A stretch of 64,000 bases of DNA from CAYXDO01 sp964463485 (GCA_964463485.1 CAYXDO010000019.1:37054-101053), one strand, 5' to 3'. Shown: positions 41,531 through 50,737, counted from the first letter of the stretch. A program made the numbers and translations. Notes: generated by a model not told the origin, from the sequence alone.

Positions 41531-42031
41531 ATGAGTCGTCTGCTTTTCGGTTTTGCACTCGGCGTTCTGATTTCTGGTTGTGCCACGGCGAAGTCGGCAG
41601 GCGTCAAGGAGGGGCAGCTCGTTCCCGAGCTTCCGCTTACTGACCTGTCAGGCCAGGTCGTCTCGCTCTCGAGCTATCGAGGCAAGGTGGTGTTGTTGGA
41701 CTTTTGGGCGTCCTGGTGCGAGCCATGCAAGGAGTCACTTCCCGTCTACGACGGATTCGTTCGCGAGCTGAGCGAGCGGGGGCTGGTGGTCCTCGCGGTG
41801 AGTGAGGACGAGGCGCGCGAGCTCGCCGGGCCGTTTCTCGCGACCCACGCTCCCTCGGTCACGGGCCTGCACGACCCAGGTGGCCGAACGGCGACCGAGC
41901 TCATGCTCCCGGCGATGCCGACCGCGCTCTTGATCGATCGCACGGGCAAGATCGAGCTGATTCACGCGGGCTTCCATGCGAGCGATGCGCCGGCGCTGCG
42001 GGCACGCCTCGAGCAGGTGCTCGGGCTCTGA
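41531..42031 (+). CDS. TlpA-like thioredoxin-fold lipoprotein
   Basis: A 166-residue protein. The ATG at 41531 follows AGGGAG and gives the signal FALGVLISGC (Cys17). The thioredoxin fold contains the active site FWASWCEPCKES (Cys63, Cys66) and the cis-Pro loop PAMPTALLID. TlpA/ResA-like proteins reduce disulfides or help cytochrome c maturation outside the cytoplasm. It overlaps the end of apbE in a different frame only if the longer start (41504) is used; in any case the genes are closely packed and form one operon. Confidence 0.92.
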   Translation: MSRLLFGFALGVLISGCATAKSAGVKEGQLVPELPLTDLSGQVVSLSSYRGKVVLLDFWASWCEPCKESLPVYDGFVRELSERGLVVLAVSEDEARELAGPFLATHAPSVTGLHDPGGRTATELMLPAMPTALLIDRTGKIELIHAGFHASDAPALRARLEQVLGL

Positions 42032-42100
42032 GCCCCTGAGCCGATCCCGCCGTCCCCTTCCCGTCCGATAGGCGGGGCCTGCCGGCTGGGTCACAACCAA

Positions 42101-45073
42101 GTGAGGATGAGGTACCTCCGTCACGCCTTCCTTTGTTCGGCCCTCGCCGTTTCCGCCTGCAACTGCGACGAGGGGGGTGACCTCACGAACGTGAAGCCCA
42201 AGCTGACCGTCGAGCCGCTCGCGCTCGATTTTGGTGAGGTTCGTGTCAACGACCTGAAGGTGAAGGGACTCAAGCTCTCGAACGAAGGCGACGCGGTGTT
42301 GACGTTGACCGCCTTTACGCTCACCAGCACGTCGGGCGAGTTCACGCTGGGCACCGAAGCGCCCGGCGCGCTCCCGGCGAGCGGCGCGCTCGACGTAACG
42401 CTCGTGTACCAGCCGCTCGATCTCGGCGAAGACACGGCGACGCTGACCATCGATGCGGACGACGAAGGCGGCCCGCGCGTCATCACACTTCGTGGCGTGG
42501 GCGTTCGCCCCGGCGTCACCGTGACCGCCGCAGGCCCGGCCTGCGGTGACACTGAACGCTCCATGTCCTTTGGAGCAGTAGCGCCTGGGAGCACCGAGAC
42601 CAAGACCTTCACCATCGAGGCGAGCGGAGGGTCGGCGGTCACCATCACCTCGATCGCCCCTCAGCAGTCGACGTCGTCTGAGTTCCAGCTGCCCGCGTTC
42701 ACGGCTCCGAAAACGCTGGCCCCCGGCGAGAAATTCGACGTGCAAGTCAGCTACACGCCCGTCGATGGCGGGCTCGATACCGGCGGAATCATCGTGTTGA
42801 CCGATGCGGTGCCCGAGTCGACCTTCCTCGTGACGATTTGTGGCGAAGGAGTCGCTCCGGCGATCTGCGCGACGCCCGTGCCGCTCTCGTTCGGGCCCGT
42901 CGGGCAAGGGCAGACCAGCCAGAAGACGATCAAGATCGAGAGCTGCGGGCGCGAACCGCTCCAACTCACTTCGGTAGGTCTCTCGTCCGACGCAGGCCGG
43001 ACCAGCGATCCGGCGTTCTCGGTGGCGCCGTTGTCTGGCCTCCCGCGTACCCTCGCTCCGGGTGAGTTCATCGAGGTGAGTGTGTCGTTCACGCCTCCCG
43101 ATTTCACCCTTCGGAGCGGCTTCGTGAAGGCCGCCTCCAACGCCCTCGGGATGACCGACGCATACTTCCCGATCGACGGTCGGGGCGCCCAGCCTTGTGA
43201 TCTGATGGTGCTGCCCGACATGCTCACCTACTCGAACGTCGCGCTCGGCAGCTCCGTCGGGAAGGACGTCGTGTTGATCAATCAGGGCGCAGACTCGTGT
43301 TCGATCACGCGGATGCAAATCACCCTGGGACAGTCTCAGTTCACGGTAATGGGTCCGACCGTGCCGTTCTCGCTTCCGAGCGGCGGAACTCAGCAAGTCA
43401 CCGTCAACTACTCGCCGTCGGGGGCGGGCCAAGACGATGGAACGCTCGAGGTCGATGCTGGGGCGGTCAAGTCAGTGCAGCTCATCGGCAACCCGACCGG
43501 CGCGAGCGGATGCCAGGTGGAGATCACCCCGACGGTTTTGAACTTCGGCGGAGTCGTACCCGGGACCTCGAAGTCGATGGCCGCCGAGGTGATGAACATC
43601 TCCGAAGATCCTTGTTTCATCCAGGGCGTATCACTCGAGGGTTCGAGCGACCCGGCGTTCATCGACACCTCCTCCAACTTCGGCATCGTGTTCCCTGGCC
43701 GCAGCAAACAGGTCACGATCACTTTCTCTCCGCAGCGCTCCGGGCCGCACCAAGGGATCGTGAACATTCGCTGGGGCGACATCGGCAATGCGAACAACAC
43801 GACGGCGGTCCCGTTGTTCGGCAATGGAATGGATGCCGGGATCTGTGTCGACCCGCTTCACGTTGCCTTTGGACCCCAAACGCAGCCCGCGACACGAGAG
43901 TTTCGAGTGTATGCGTGCGGCAGTCGTACGGTTCGAGTGAGCGGGTTCGATTGGACGACGCCGGACGCCGAGCTCGCGCTCGACAACCCACCTGCGGTTC
44001 CGTTCGACCTGGCGCCGGGAGCGAGCCAAGTCGTGCGTGTTCGCTACTCATCGGCTGACGCCAGCGGAGATACCGCTATTCTAACCGTGCGTTCGGACGA
44101 TCCGGTCGATCCAGCGGTCGACGTCACCATCACGGGAGGCCCCGAAATCGTACCCATTTCCGCCGGTCGTTATTTGTATTATTGGCAAATCACCGGGATT
44201 CGAAGTGAGGTCATGCGAGTCCCGCTCCAAGGCGCGACTACGCCTTCGACCTATTGGGGGCCAAGCGTCGGTAAGGGATGCTCGGGCTGTCACAACGTGT
44301 CGCCCGACGGTCGATACGTAGCCATCGTCGAGACGGGGACTTTCCGAATCGTCGACACGACGGCCGATGTCGCGCTCCAGCTGCCGGCTCAGTTGGCTAC
44401 CGTGAGCTTCTTCTCGTGGAAACCGGACGTGCGTAGCAACCCGCCCTATCAGTTCGTTTACGACAATGGTCAGGACCTTCACATCGCAGCGCTATACGCG
44501 GGCTACGTCGGGCCGCTTCAAGGCGCAAATGATCCGGCTCAGGCTGACGTGATGCCCTCCTGGGGTGCGGACGGTCGGATCGCGTTCGCTCGGGGAACGC
44601 TGCAGCAGACGTCGAACGGCGGAGGCTGGGGGCTTCAAGGGGCCTCCGACATCCTCATCGTTCCGGAGACCGGCGGCACGGCGGTCTCGCTCGTTGGCGC
44701 GAGCGGAAACGGCTTCGCGAACTACTATCCGATGTACTCACCGAACTCCCGATGGATTGCGATCACCCAGAGTCGTTCGGCGCAGAGTACGATCGCGGCG
44801 ACCGACGCGGCGCTGAAGCTGATTAGGTCCGATGGATCGGGCCTGGTGCTCGATCTGCCGACGCTCAACGCCGGTGGCGGCGCCAACAGCTTTCCGAACT
44901 GGAGCCGCGACGGGGCCTTCCTGAGCTTCTCGTCGAATCGCTCGGGCGGACAGGGCGATTGGGACATCTATGTCGCGCCCATCGACCCGGTCACCGGTGC
45001 GGACAGCGCGGCCCGAAATCTCGTCGAAGCGAACACGTCTGCCTTCGAGCACTCCGCGCAGTGGAGCCCGTGA
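42101..45073 (+). CDS. ASH-like repeat lipoprotein ending in a TolB/PD40-like propeller with a CxxCH motif
   Basis: A 990-residue paralogue of the lipoprotein at 29726. The signal is LCSALAVSACNC. GTG 42101 and ATG 42107 are both possible starts. Residues about 30-690 hold six ASH/choice-of-anchor-D repeats (LDFGEVRVNDLKVKGLKLSN etc.). The C-terminal 280 residues are a different propeller: PD40/TolB-like blades (NVSPDGRYVAIVE, PSWGADGRIAFARG, PMYSPNSRWIAITQS, PNWSRDGAFLSFSSNRSG). A heme-type CSGCH lies near residues 727-731 at the domain boundary. It starts 69 bp after the thioredoxin gene and may be co-transcribed with it. Confidence 0.85.
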   Translation: MRMRYLRHAFLCSALAVSACNCDEGGDLTNVKPKLTVEPLALDFGEVRVNDLKVKGLKLSNEGDAVLTLTAFTLTSTSGEFTLGTEAPGALPASGALDVTLVYQPLDLGEDTATLTIDADDEGGPRVITLRGVGVRPGVTVTAAGPACGDTERSMSFGAVAPGSTETKTFTIEASGGSAVTITSIAPQQSTSSEFQLPAFTAPKTLAPGEKFDVQVSYTPVDGGLDTGGIIVLTDAVPESTFLVTICGEGVAPAICATPVPLSFGPVGQGQTSQKTIKIESCGREPLQLTSVGLSSDAGRTSDPAFSVAPLSGLPRTLAPGEFIEVSVSFTPPDFTLRSGFVKAASNALGMTDAYFPIDGRGAQPCDLMVLPDMLTYSNVALGSSVGKDVVLINQGADSCSITRMQITLGQSQFTVMGPTVPFSLPSGGTQQVTVNYSPSGAGQDDGTLEVDAGAVKSVQLIGNPTGASGCQVEITPTVLNFGGVVPGTSKSMAAEVMNISEDPCFIQGVSLEGSSDPAFIDTSSNFGIVFPGRSKQVTITFSPQRSGPHQGIVNIRWGDIGNANNTTAVPLFGNGMDAGICVDPLHVAFGPQTQPATREFRVYACGSRTVRVSGFDWTTPDAELALDNPPAVPFDLAPGASQVVRVRYSSADASGDTAILTVRSDDPVDPAVDVTITGGPEIVPISAGRYLYYWQITGIRSEVMRVPLQGATTPSTYWGPSVGKGCSGCHNVSPDGRYVAIVETGTFRIVDTTADVALQLPAQLATVSFFSWKPDVRSNPPYQFVYDNGQDLHIAALYAGYVGPLQGANDPAQADVMPSWGADGRIAFARGTLQQTSNGGGWGLQGASDILIVPETGGTAVSLVGASGNGFANYYPMYSPNSRWIAITQSRSAQSTIAATDAALKLIRSDGSGLVLDLPTLNAGGGANSFPNWSRDGAFLSFSSNRSGGQGDWDIYVAPIDPVTGADSAARNLVEANTSAFEHSAQWSP

Positions 45074-45077
45074 GCGC

Positions 45078-46292
45078 GTGTCGAAGAAGCGAAGGCCGAA
45101 ACGACCCGCAAACAGCCCTGCGTCAGTGACACTGAGTCCGAAACCGGACGAGGGGACGACTCTGCCCACGCGAGAGGACAGGGGCGGTGGGCTCGCCGAA
45201 GCGAAGACCGGCTCTGAACGGGTCGAAGCGACCAGTGGCCGGTCGCCGAGCTTCCGGGTCTACGTAGGGCTGCTCGCGGTCGCGATCTTTGCGGTCGCTT
45301 ATACACTCCAGACCTTCGTGAGCGACTTCGTGCTCGCGCTCGTCTTCGCTGCGCTCGCGGCTCCGCTCCACCAGAGGCTGGCGGCTCGACTCGGAGGCAG
45401 GAGCGGCTTGGCGGCCGCGCTCGTCACCGCGCTCGTCGTGGTGCTGGTCGCGGTACCCACCACATTCATGATCACGAGCCTCACCAAGGAAGGCGCCCAC
45501 CTCTACGAGGCCTCGAGAGGATCGTTCTCTTCCGCGGGCATCGAGACGTTTCTCTTCGGAGACGGGACCCTCGCCAAGAACGCTCGCAGAGTCGCAGAAT
45601 CTCTAGGCGTAGACTACTCACCCGAGTCGGCGAAGGCCGCCGCCGCCAAGATCGCCGGCGCGGTCGTGGCCTTCATTTATGACCGTGTGAACGCGTTTGT
45701 CGCCAACCTGCTCGCCGCAGGGTTTCATTTTCTGATTTTCCTTCTGATCTTGTTTTACTTACTGGTCGATGGCGTCGCCTTTCGCGCGTTCGCCGCGCGG
45801 ATCTCGCCCCTGGCCGAAGAAGATCATGAGCTGTTGGGTTCCACGTTCAACAGCGTGGGTCGGGCCATCCTGATCGGCAACGTGCTCGCGAGCGTCTTAC
45901 AGGGCGTTGCTGGCGCGATCGCTTGGATCGCCGTCGGGCTCCCTTCGGCGGTCCTGTGGGGGACGATCATGGCCATCTTGGCCTTCCTACCCATGGTTGG
46001 TATTTCGCTGGTGACGATTCCGGCGACGCTCTACCTCGGGCTGGGCGAAGACCGTTGGGGCGCGGCGATCGTCTTTTTCCTCGTGACTGCGGCCGTGGCT
46101 TTCTTCCTCGACAACGTCGTGAAGACTCGACTGATGGGCACGCACATGAAGATGCACGACGCGCTGATCTTCCTGAGTGTGATCGGAGGGATCGGCGCGT
46201 TCGGGCTGCTCGGGCTGCTCTACGGTCCGCTGGTCGTCGCGCTTTTTCAGACCGTGGCCGAGCTCTACGCCAAGCGCGCTCGCGTGGCCTGA
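45078..46292 (+). CDS. AI-2E family transporter (PerM-type membrane protein)
   Basis: A 404-residue polytopic membrane protein. The GTG at 45078 is 4 bp after the upstream stop. After a basic 60-residue N-terminal tail come about eight hydrophobic segments (VYVGLLAVAIFAVAYTL, FVLALVFAALAAPL, LVTALVVVLVAVPTTFMI, FHFLIFLLILFYLLV, WIAVGLPSAVLWGTIMAILA, AAIVFFLVTAAVAFFL, LIFLSVIGGIGAFGLLGL). The pattern and the conserved DNVVKTRLMG and GPLVVALF segments match the AI-2E transporter family (PF01594). Members are involved in signal or ion efflux; the substrate here is not known. Confidence 0.9.
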   Translation: MSKKRRPKRPANSPASVTLSPKPDEGTTLPTREDRGGGLAEAKTGSERVEATSGRSPSFRVYVGLLAVAIFAVAYTLQTFVSDFVLALVFAALAAPLHQRLAARLGGRSGLAAALVTALVVVLVAVPTTFMITSLTKEGAHLYEASRGSFSSAGIETFLFGDGTLAKNARRVAESLGVDYSPESAKAAAAKIAGAVVAFIYDRVNAFVANLLAAGFHFLIFLLILFYLLVDGVAFRAFAARISPLAEEDHELLGSTFNSVGRAILIGNVLASVLQGVAGAIAWIAVGLPSAVLWGTIMAILAFLPMVGISLVTIPATLYLGLGEDRWGAAIVFFLVTAAVAFFLDNVVKTRLMGTHMKMHDALIFLSVIGGIGAFGLLGLLYGPLVVALFQTVAELYAKRARVA

Positions 46293-46301
46293 TCGGCGAG
46301 C

Positions 46302-46958
46302 TCAGATAGTCACGAAATCGACGTACTCACCGTGGGTGATGCAGTGGGCCCACACGCGGAGTGTATCGCCGGGCTTGGCTCCCTTGGGGAGCACCGCCAG
46401 ATACACCGTGTTCTTCCCTTCTTCGGCGGCCGGATCTGGATCGACGCAGCCGGCGAGCCTGCCATTCACCGTGTCGGAGCACTTGGGCCAGTCATCGAAG
46501 CGTGTCTCGACCAGAGAGTCCGACTGTCCGTCGAGCGAAAGCCGAATCCAGTTGTACCAGTGCCCGTCCGGCTTCTCGGGAGTCTTTGACGCGTTGGGGT
46601 GCTTTGCATTTCCCTTGTCCGGATCGCCCCACATGATCGGAAGGTAGCCCTCGACTTTGCGGTCCGCAGGAAAGCTCGCGGGCACGTACGGCAGGTGCTT
46701 GCCGAGGTGTTTTTTGTCTCCGCCTTCCGCCTGAATGTCCTTCATGTACGCGGGCGGAATGAATCCGGCAGCACCTCGCGTGGTGTTGTACGTGACGGGG
46801 TTCCAATCGGCCGGACGGGAGGCGGGCGGCGAGGCGAGATCACCGTTTCCGGTCGCGCTCTTCTGGCTCGCGCAGGCCGAGAGGATCGAGCCCATGGCAG
46901 GCAAACAGAGTCCGGCGAGCGAGAGCTCCAGAAGTTGGCGGCGATCGATGGGTTTCAT
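46302..46958 (-). CDS. Twin-arginine-like lipoprotein of unknown function
   Basis: A 218-residue protein starting at the ATG 46956-46958 (AGAGG upstream). The N-terminus MKPIDRRQLLELSLAGL contains a Tat-like RRQLL, followed by a hydrophobic segment ending in the lipobox LSAC. The mature part has paired Cys and an aromatic-rich domain (HWYNWIRLSLDGQ, LRVWAHCITHGEYVDFV). No catalytic motif is recognised. Folding before export by Tat would fit a cofactor-containing protein, but none is visible. It is divergent from the GT9 gene. Confidence 0.75.
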   Translation of the reverse strand: MKPIDRRQLLELSLAGLCLPAMGSILSACASQKSATGNGDLASPPASRPADWNPVTYNTTRGAAGFIPPAYMKDIQAEGGDKKHLGKHLPYVPASFPADRKVEGYLPIMWGDPDKGNAKHPNASKTPEKPDGHWYNWIRLSLDGQSDSLVETRFDDWPKCSDTVNGRLAGCVDPDPAAEEGKNTVYLAVLPKGAKPGDTLRVWAHCITHGEYVDFVTI

Positions 46959-47037
46959 GACGCGGCCTCTAGCGCGCCCGCGGTTGCTTGTCACCGACTG
47001 TCCGGCGTTTTTGCACGAGCTGAGGTAGGTTGTCCTC

Positions 47038-48192
47038 GTGAGTCTCGCTGATGTCATCCGTGCCTCGAAGACGCGACGGACCGCTCTGGTCAATGCCCGG
47101 ATCGAAGTACGAGGTCGACGTGTCTTGTTGGTCTACCTGTTCCCAGGTCTCGGCGACAACGTATTGCTCCTCCCGGTGCTCGAGTCGCTCTTCGAGCAAG
47201 AGCCGAGCCTGGTCGGAGTGCTCGCCCGCTCGGCTGGCAAACGGGTGCTCGCTCGCTACGGCCGCAAGGTTCGCGTCCACGAGCTTCCGGAGATTCTGAC
47301 CGATCCGACGCTCAAGGATGCGACCCACCGCGCGGACGATGTCGCACCCAGAAATCGCCGGGCAAAGCAGAAGGCCGAGTCTGCGCTGACTCTCGAGCTG
47401 GAGCGGGAGGGCTACGACGTCGCGGTCGACTTGACGATGAGGAGGGAAGTCGATGCACGCGGGTGGGTGCGAAGGAGCGGTGCGGTCGACAGAGTCGGCT
47501 TGACGCTACTCGGTGAGTCCGCCGAGGAAGCCGGGCTCGTGGCGAGTGTGCTCGACGAACGCCACGCGCCGATCCAACATTGGTCTCGCCACATCATCGC
47601 GGGACTCGGGCCGCTCGGCCTTCGCGAGCCGCGGTACGAGGTGCCGCTATCGATTCCTCGCCGAGCCACTGTTTGGGCTCGCGCCGCTTACGGAGAGAAG
47701 GTTTCGGAGGCCGATCGAACCCAGGGCGGGGGGAGGCCTTCGACCTCGGCAACGGATCGGCGGCGGGTGTTGCTGGTGCCGGGATCGAAGTATTCGGAAA
47801 AGAAGTGGGCGATCGAGTCCTGGCGGTCCATGGCCGAGACGCTCCGCGAGGATGAGTCTACTTCGTACGTGATCACCGGGGCTCCCTTCGAGGCCAAGGC
47901 AATGCGGGCGTTCGGAAAGCACCTCGGCGCGAAGGTCTATACCGGTGCGGACCTCGGGATACTCATGGCGCTCGTCGCCGAAGCCGACCTCGTGATCGGC
48001 AACGACACGGGCCCAATGCATTTCGCCTATTTGTTGGGGCGCCCCGCGATCACGCTGTTTCTGCACATGTCACCGACGGTCTGGGGTCCGCCGAGACCGA
48101 GCTCAAATTTCGTCACGCTCGAGGGTGCTCCGACGGAGGCTCGAGTCGTCGCCGAGGCCCGACGAATTCTGGCCGGCCTCAAGGCCGGATGA
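47038..48192 (+). CDS. GT9-family glycosyltransferase (heptosyltransferase-like)
   Basis: A 384-residue enzyme starting at GTG 47038, with GAGGTAGG upstream. The N-terminal Rossmann domain includes LLVYLFPGLGDNVLLLP, and the C-terminal part has the family signature LLVPGSKYSEKKWAIESW, ADLVIGNDTGPMHFAYLLGRPAITLF and SPTVWGPP. GT9 enzymes add heptose or related sugars to lipopolysaccharide core in the cytoplasm at the inner membrane. Its 3' end overlaps the convergent L,D-transpeptidase gene by 14 bp. Confidence 0.92.
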   Translation: MSLADVIRASKTRRTALVNARIEVRGRRVLLVYLFPGLGDNVLLLPVLESLFEQEPSLVGVLARSAGKRVLARYGRKVRVHELPEILTDPTLKDATHRADDVAPRNRRAKQKAESALTLELEREGYDVAVDLTMRREVDARGWVRRSGAVDRVGLTLLGESAEEAGLVASVLDERHAPIQHWSRHIIAGLGPLGLREPRYEVPLSIPRRATVWARAAYGEKVSEADRTQGGGRPSTSATDRRRVLLVPGSKYSEKKWAIESWRSMAETLREDESTSYVITGAPFEAKAMRAFGKHLGAKVYTGADLGILMALVAEADLVIGNDTGPMHFAYLLGRPAITLFLHMSPTVWGPPRPSSNFVTLEGAPTEARVVAEARRILAGLKAG

Positions 48193-49663
48193 TGACGTCG
48201 TCTCCGGTCCCGACGACCGCCCACAGGCGGTCGATGTTGGCGTTGTCGATCGCCAGGCAACCAGCGGTCCAGTCGACCGACCCGCCTCCACCGTGAATCT
48301 CGATGAGTCCTCCGAGCGCAGTTTGCTGCGGAGGCTCGGTGCGGGCATTGTTCGCAGCGATGATGGCGTCACGCTCGCTCTGGGTGATGAGTCCAGCGGC
48401 ATATCCACGCGTGGCGTCGTCGATTCCTGGATAGCTCACGAGGAAGGCTTTGTAATACGAGGAGCTCGGCACGAGACGCGCAACGTAGAAGTTGCCTTCA
48501 GGCGTGCGCCCGTCGCCTTCGCGCTCCTTGTCCCCAGTAGGAGCCCAACCCAGACCCATGCAGACGCTGAATGAGGCGGTGGGGCCGTCGCAGAGGGTGA
48601 TTCTTCTGTTGTGTTTGGTGACGACGATGAAATCATTCGTGGCATTGGCGGAGAAGGGCGAGCAGTCGGTCGGTCCAGGGCCGAGATCACAGGCTCCGTC
48701 GGGCGGAGGCTGGTACCAGCATGTGTTGTCAGCGTCGCAGACGAAGTTTTCGTCCGTCCGACAATCTCCGGCGCCCGCGCAATCCTTGAGACAAATGTAA
48801 CTCTGTTCGTCGCTGGAGATGTTGTAACAGGTGCTCCCCTGTGGGCAACCCACGAGGTTGCACGACTCCTGCGTACAATAGCCGCCCGGCAAAGCTGCAC
48901 ACGAGGCCCGATTGCAGTCGGTGGCGGCCGTGCAAGCCTCACCGATGTCGAACGCGGGCTCCGGGCGACCGGGAAATCCGGTCGTTGGCATACAGACCGA
49001 GCGAACCGAATCGACCTGATTCATGCGCCGCTCCGGCACACAGGCGTACCCATTTCGGCAGCCGGTGGGGGAGATCGTGAAGTCACACCGCGAGACACAC
49101 TGACCAAGACCCACCGAGTCTCCTTGATGATCGATGCAGAACGTCACCGAATTGAGCGGTCCGGCCAGGTCTGGGCAGATGCGATCGCAGTCCTTGACGC
49201 AGGTGCCGCCTGGGTACCCCTCGGCCTCGGTGCGACAAATTCCGCCGGCAAAGGAGCAATCGTTGTCCGAGGTACACGGACCTCCGATCCAATCTGGATT
49301 GAGGACGTCGGGGCCACCTGTGGTGGGCCACGCTCCGGCGTCGCCGGTGGGTGACGCCGCATCGGGTCTGAAGCCCGCATCCACGGGCGTCCCGGTGTCA
49401 ATGAATCCCGAGTCGACTGCCGTGACCGCGTCGGGCAGCCCGACGCCTAGATCGACAAAGCCCCCGTCGGGCCCGGGTTGGGTTGCGTCGAGCTCGGCGG
49501 CGTCCAGGTTGGTCGCGGCGTCCGGGTCGGGTGCGGCGTCTTCAGCGGGGAAGCCGGCGTCTAGCTTGGACCGAGAGCCGGTGTCGGCTTTCGGGTTAGC
49601 GACTTCTTCACTACGGCAAGCGAAGAGCGAGGAGGAGAGAATCACGAGGAAGACCGCTCGCAT
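48179..49663 (-). CDS. Lipoprotein with Cys-rich region and C-terminal L,D-transpeptidase (YkuD-like) domain
   Basis: A 494-residue lipoprotein (signal LVILSSSLFAC). A long Asp/Ala/Pro-rich linker (about residues 20-130) is followed by a Cys-rich part (about 130-330; CTSDNDC, CNLVGCPQGSTC). The last 150 residues are a YkuD-like domain with GDGRTPEGNFYVAR and the catalytic region LIEIHGGGGSVDWTAGCLAI (Cys near residue 468). It would work on peptidoglycan from the outer membrane side of the periplasm. It is a second, differently built L,D-transpeptidase in this window (compare 17960-19033). Confidence 0.88.
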   Translation of the reverse strand: MRAVFLVILSSSLFACRSEEVANPKADTGSRSKLDAGFPAEDAAPDPDAATNLDAAELDATQPGPDGGFVDLGVGLPDAVTAVDSGFIDTGTPVDAGFRPDAASPTGDAGAWPTTGGPDVLNPDWIGGPCTSDNDCSFAGGICRTEAEGYPGGTCVKDCDRICPDLAGPLNSVTFCIDHQGDSVGLGQCVSRCDFTISPTGCRNGYACVPERRMNQVDSVRSVCMPTTGFPGRPEPAFDIGEACTAATDCNRASCAALPGGYCTQESCNLVGCPQGSTCYNISSDEQSYICLKDCAGAGDCRTDENFVCDADNTCWYQPPPDGACDLGPGPTDCSPFSANATNDFIVVTKHNRRITLCDGPTASFSVCMGLGWAPTGDKEREGDGRTPEGNFYVARLVPSSSYYKAFLVSYPGIDDATRGYAAGLITQSERDAIIAANNARTEPPQQTALGGLIEIHGGGGSVDWTAGCLAIDNANIDRLWAVVGTGDDVIIRP

Positions 49664-49761
49664 CGGCCGTATCTGCGCGTGTCGAGCCCTCTGGAGTCAA
49701 GCTCGGGTTGCAGACCGGCTCATGGACTCGAGGTGATGAAGAGCGATGACCGAGCCTGAGC

Positions 49762-50148
49762 TCAGACGCCGATCTGAGCGCGCTGGTGCGCGACGATCTC
49801 GGCGAGGTTGCCGAGCCCTTGAGGATTGCCACCCGCGGCCGACCCAGCAAAGGTCTGCGCGACGTTGAGTAGGCTGCCCGTGGAGCCCGTCGCTCCGACG
49901 ACCCCGCCGACCAGGCCGAGAGGCCCGCCACCCACGAGGCTCAACGGGTTGCCGAGCACGTTCTTGGCGATCGACTTCGCGAAGTCAGGCAACGGAAGCT
50001 TATCGATGATGGGCCCAAGCGCCTTTTGCAGCGGCTGGGTCAACTTGCTCATGAGCTTCGACGCTTTGCCGATCAGCCCCATGCCCTTGCGCGCCAACCC
50101 ACGCAGACGCCGCAAACCACGTCGAATACCGCGACCGATGCGAATCAT
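49762..50148 (-). CDS. Basic/Gly-rich small protein of unknown function
   Basis: A 128-residue protein with a strong ribosome site (GGAGG, 6 nt before the ATG at 50146-50148). The first 24 residues are very Arg-rich (IRIGRGIRRGLRRLRGLARK) and could form an amphipathic helix. The middle has Gly/Leu-rich segments (NPLSLVGGGPLGLVGGVVGA). There is no signal peptide and no Cys. It follows the 174-residue gene by 64 bp and could be the last gene of the arginase operon. Resemblance to membrane-active peptides or RiPP precursors is inference. Confidence 0.65.
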   Translation of the reverse strand: MIRIGRGIRRGLRRLRGLARKGMGLIGKASKLMSKLTQPLQKALGPIIDKLPLPDFAKSIAKNVLGNPLSLVGGGPLGLVGGVVGATGSTGSLLNVAQTFAGSAAGGNPQGLGNLAEIVAHQRAQIGV

Positions 50149-50212
50149 GAAGAACCTCCAACGAAATCAGTGAAACTCGGGCGCCGATTGCCTGTCCCGA
50201 CGTATGGATTCG

Positions 50213-50737
50213 TTATCGCTTCGAAGGCTTGCTCGGTTGCGGCAATTTCGCGCCAAGTGCTGTTTTTCTTTGCTGGTTTTGGAGCTGCTGTCGGAGAACG
50301 GATCCCATTGCCGTATCTTCAACCACAATCTGCGACCTTGGAGCCTCGACCGGTGGGGCCTGGAGGTCCGCAGGGTTCCCCGTGGCACGCGCGACCTCCA
50401 CTTCGGGTCGATCCGTCGTGAATCCGTCCGACTGGTGGAGCTTCACGGGACCGACCTGGACCTTGCCCTCTTCCACGTCCCGCAACCACCTCTGCACGTC
50501 CGCGGTGGAGGGGATGTCGAGCCCTTCTTCCTCGGCCTCCTCCTCGTCGATCACGAGGAGCTCCGGCTCTTTCTCCGGATTCTGCGCGTAGCCGATCACC
50601 TTCTCGACGAACTCTTCGGGGGTGAGGCCGAGGACTTTGGCCATTTCGACGGTGTCTTTGTCGGCCAGGAGGTCTTGTCGAACCACCTCCACTGGGCGGG
50701 AGAGCCCGCGAGGTTTCTTGGTCGCTTCGTCAGTCAT
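50213..50737 (-). CDS. Unknown 174-residue protein coupled to the arginase gene
   Basis: The ATG at 50735-50737 overlaps the end of the arginase-family gene by 8 bp, showing coupling. The N-terminal half is helical and acidic (DTVEMAKVLGLTPEEFVEKV, DEEEAEEEGL); the C-terminal half is polar with Gln and Lys (LRQQLQNQQRKTALG). No family is recognised. It may be a small adaptor or regulator of the arginase. Confidence 0.7.
   Translation of the reverse strand: MTDEATKKPRGLSRPVEVVRQDLLADKDTVEMAKVLGLTPEEFVEKVIGYAQNPEKEPELLVIDEEEAEEEGLDIPSTADVQRWLRDVEEGKVQVGPVKLHQSDGFTTDRPEVEVARATGNPADLQAPPVEAPRSQIVVEDTAMGSVLRQQLQNQQRKTALGAKLPQPSKPSKR

Noticed and set aside
46302..46958. Redox enzyme (because of Tat-like signal)
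   Set aside because: No cofactor-binding motif was seen in the mature protein, so only the signal is described.
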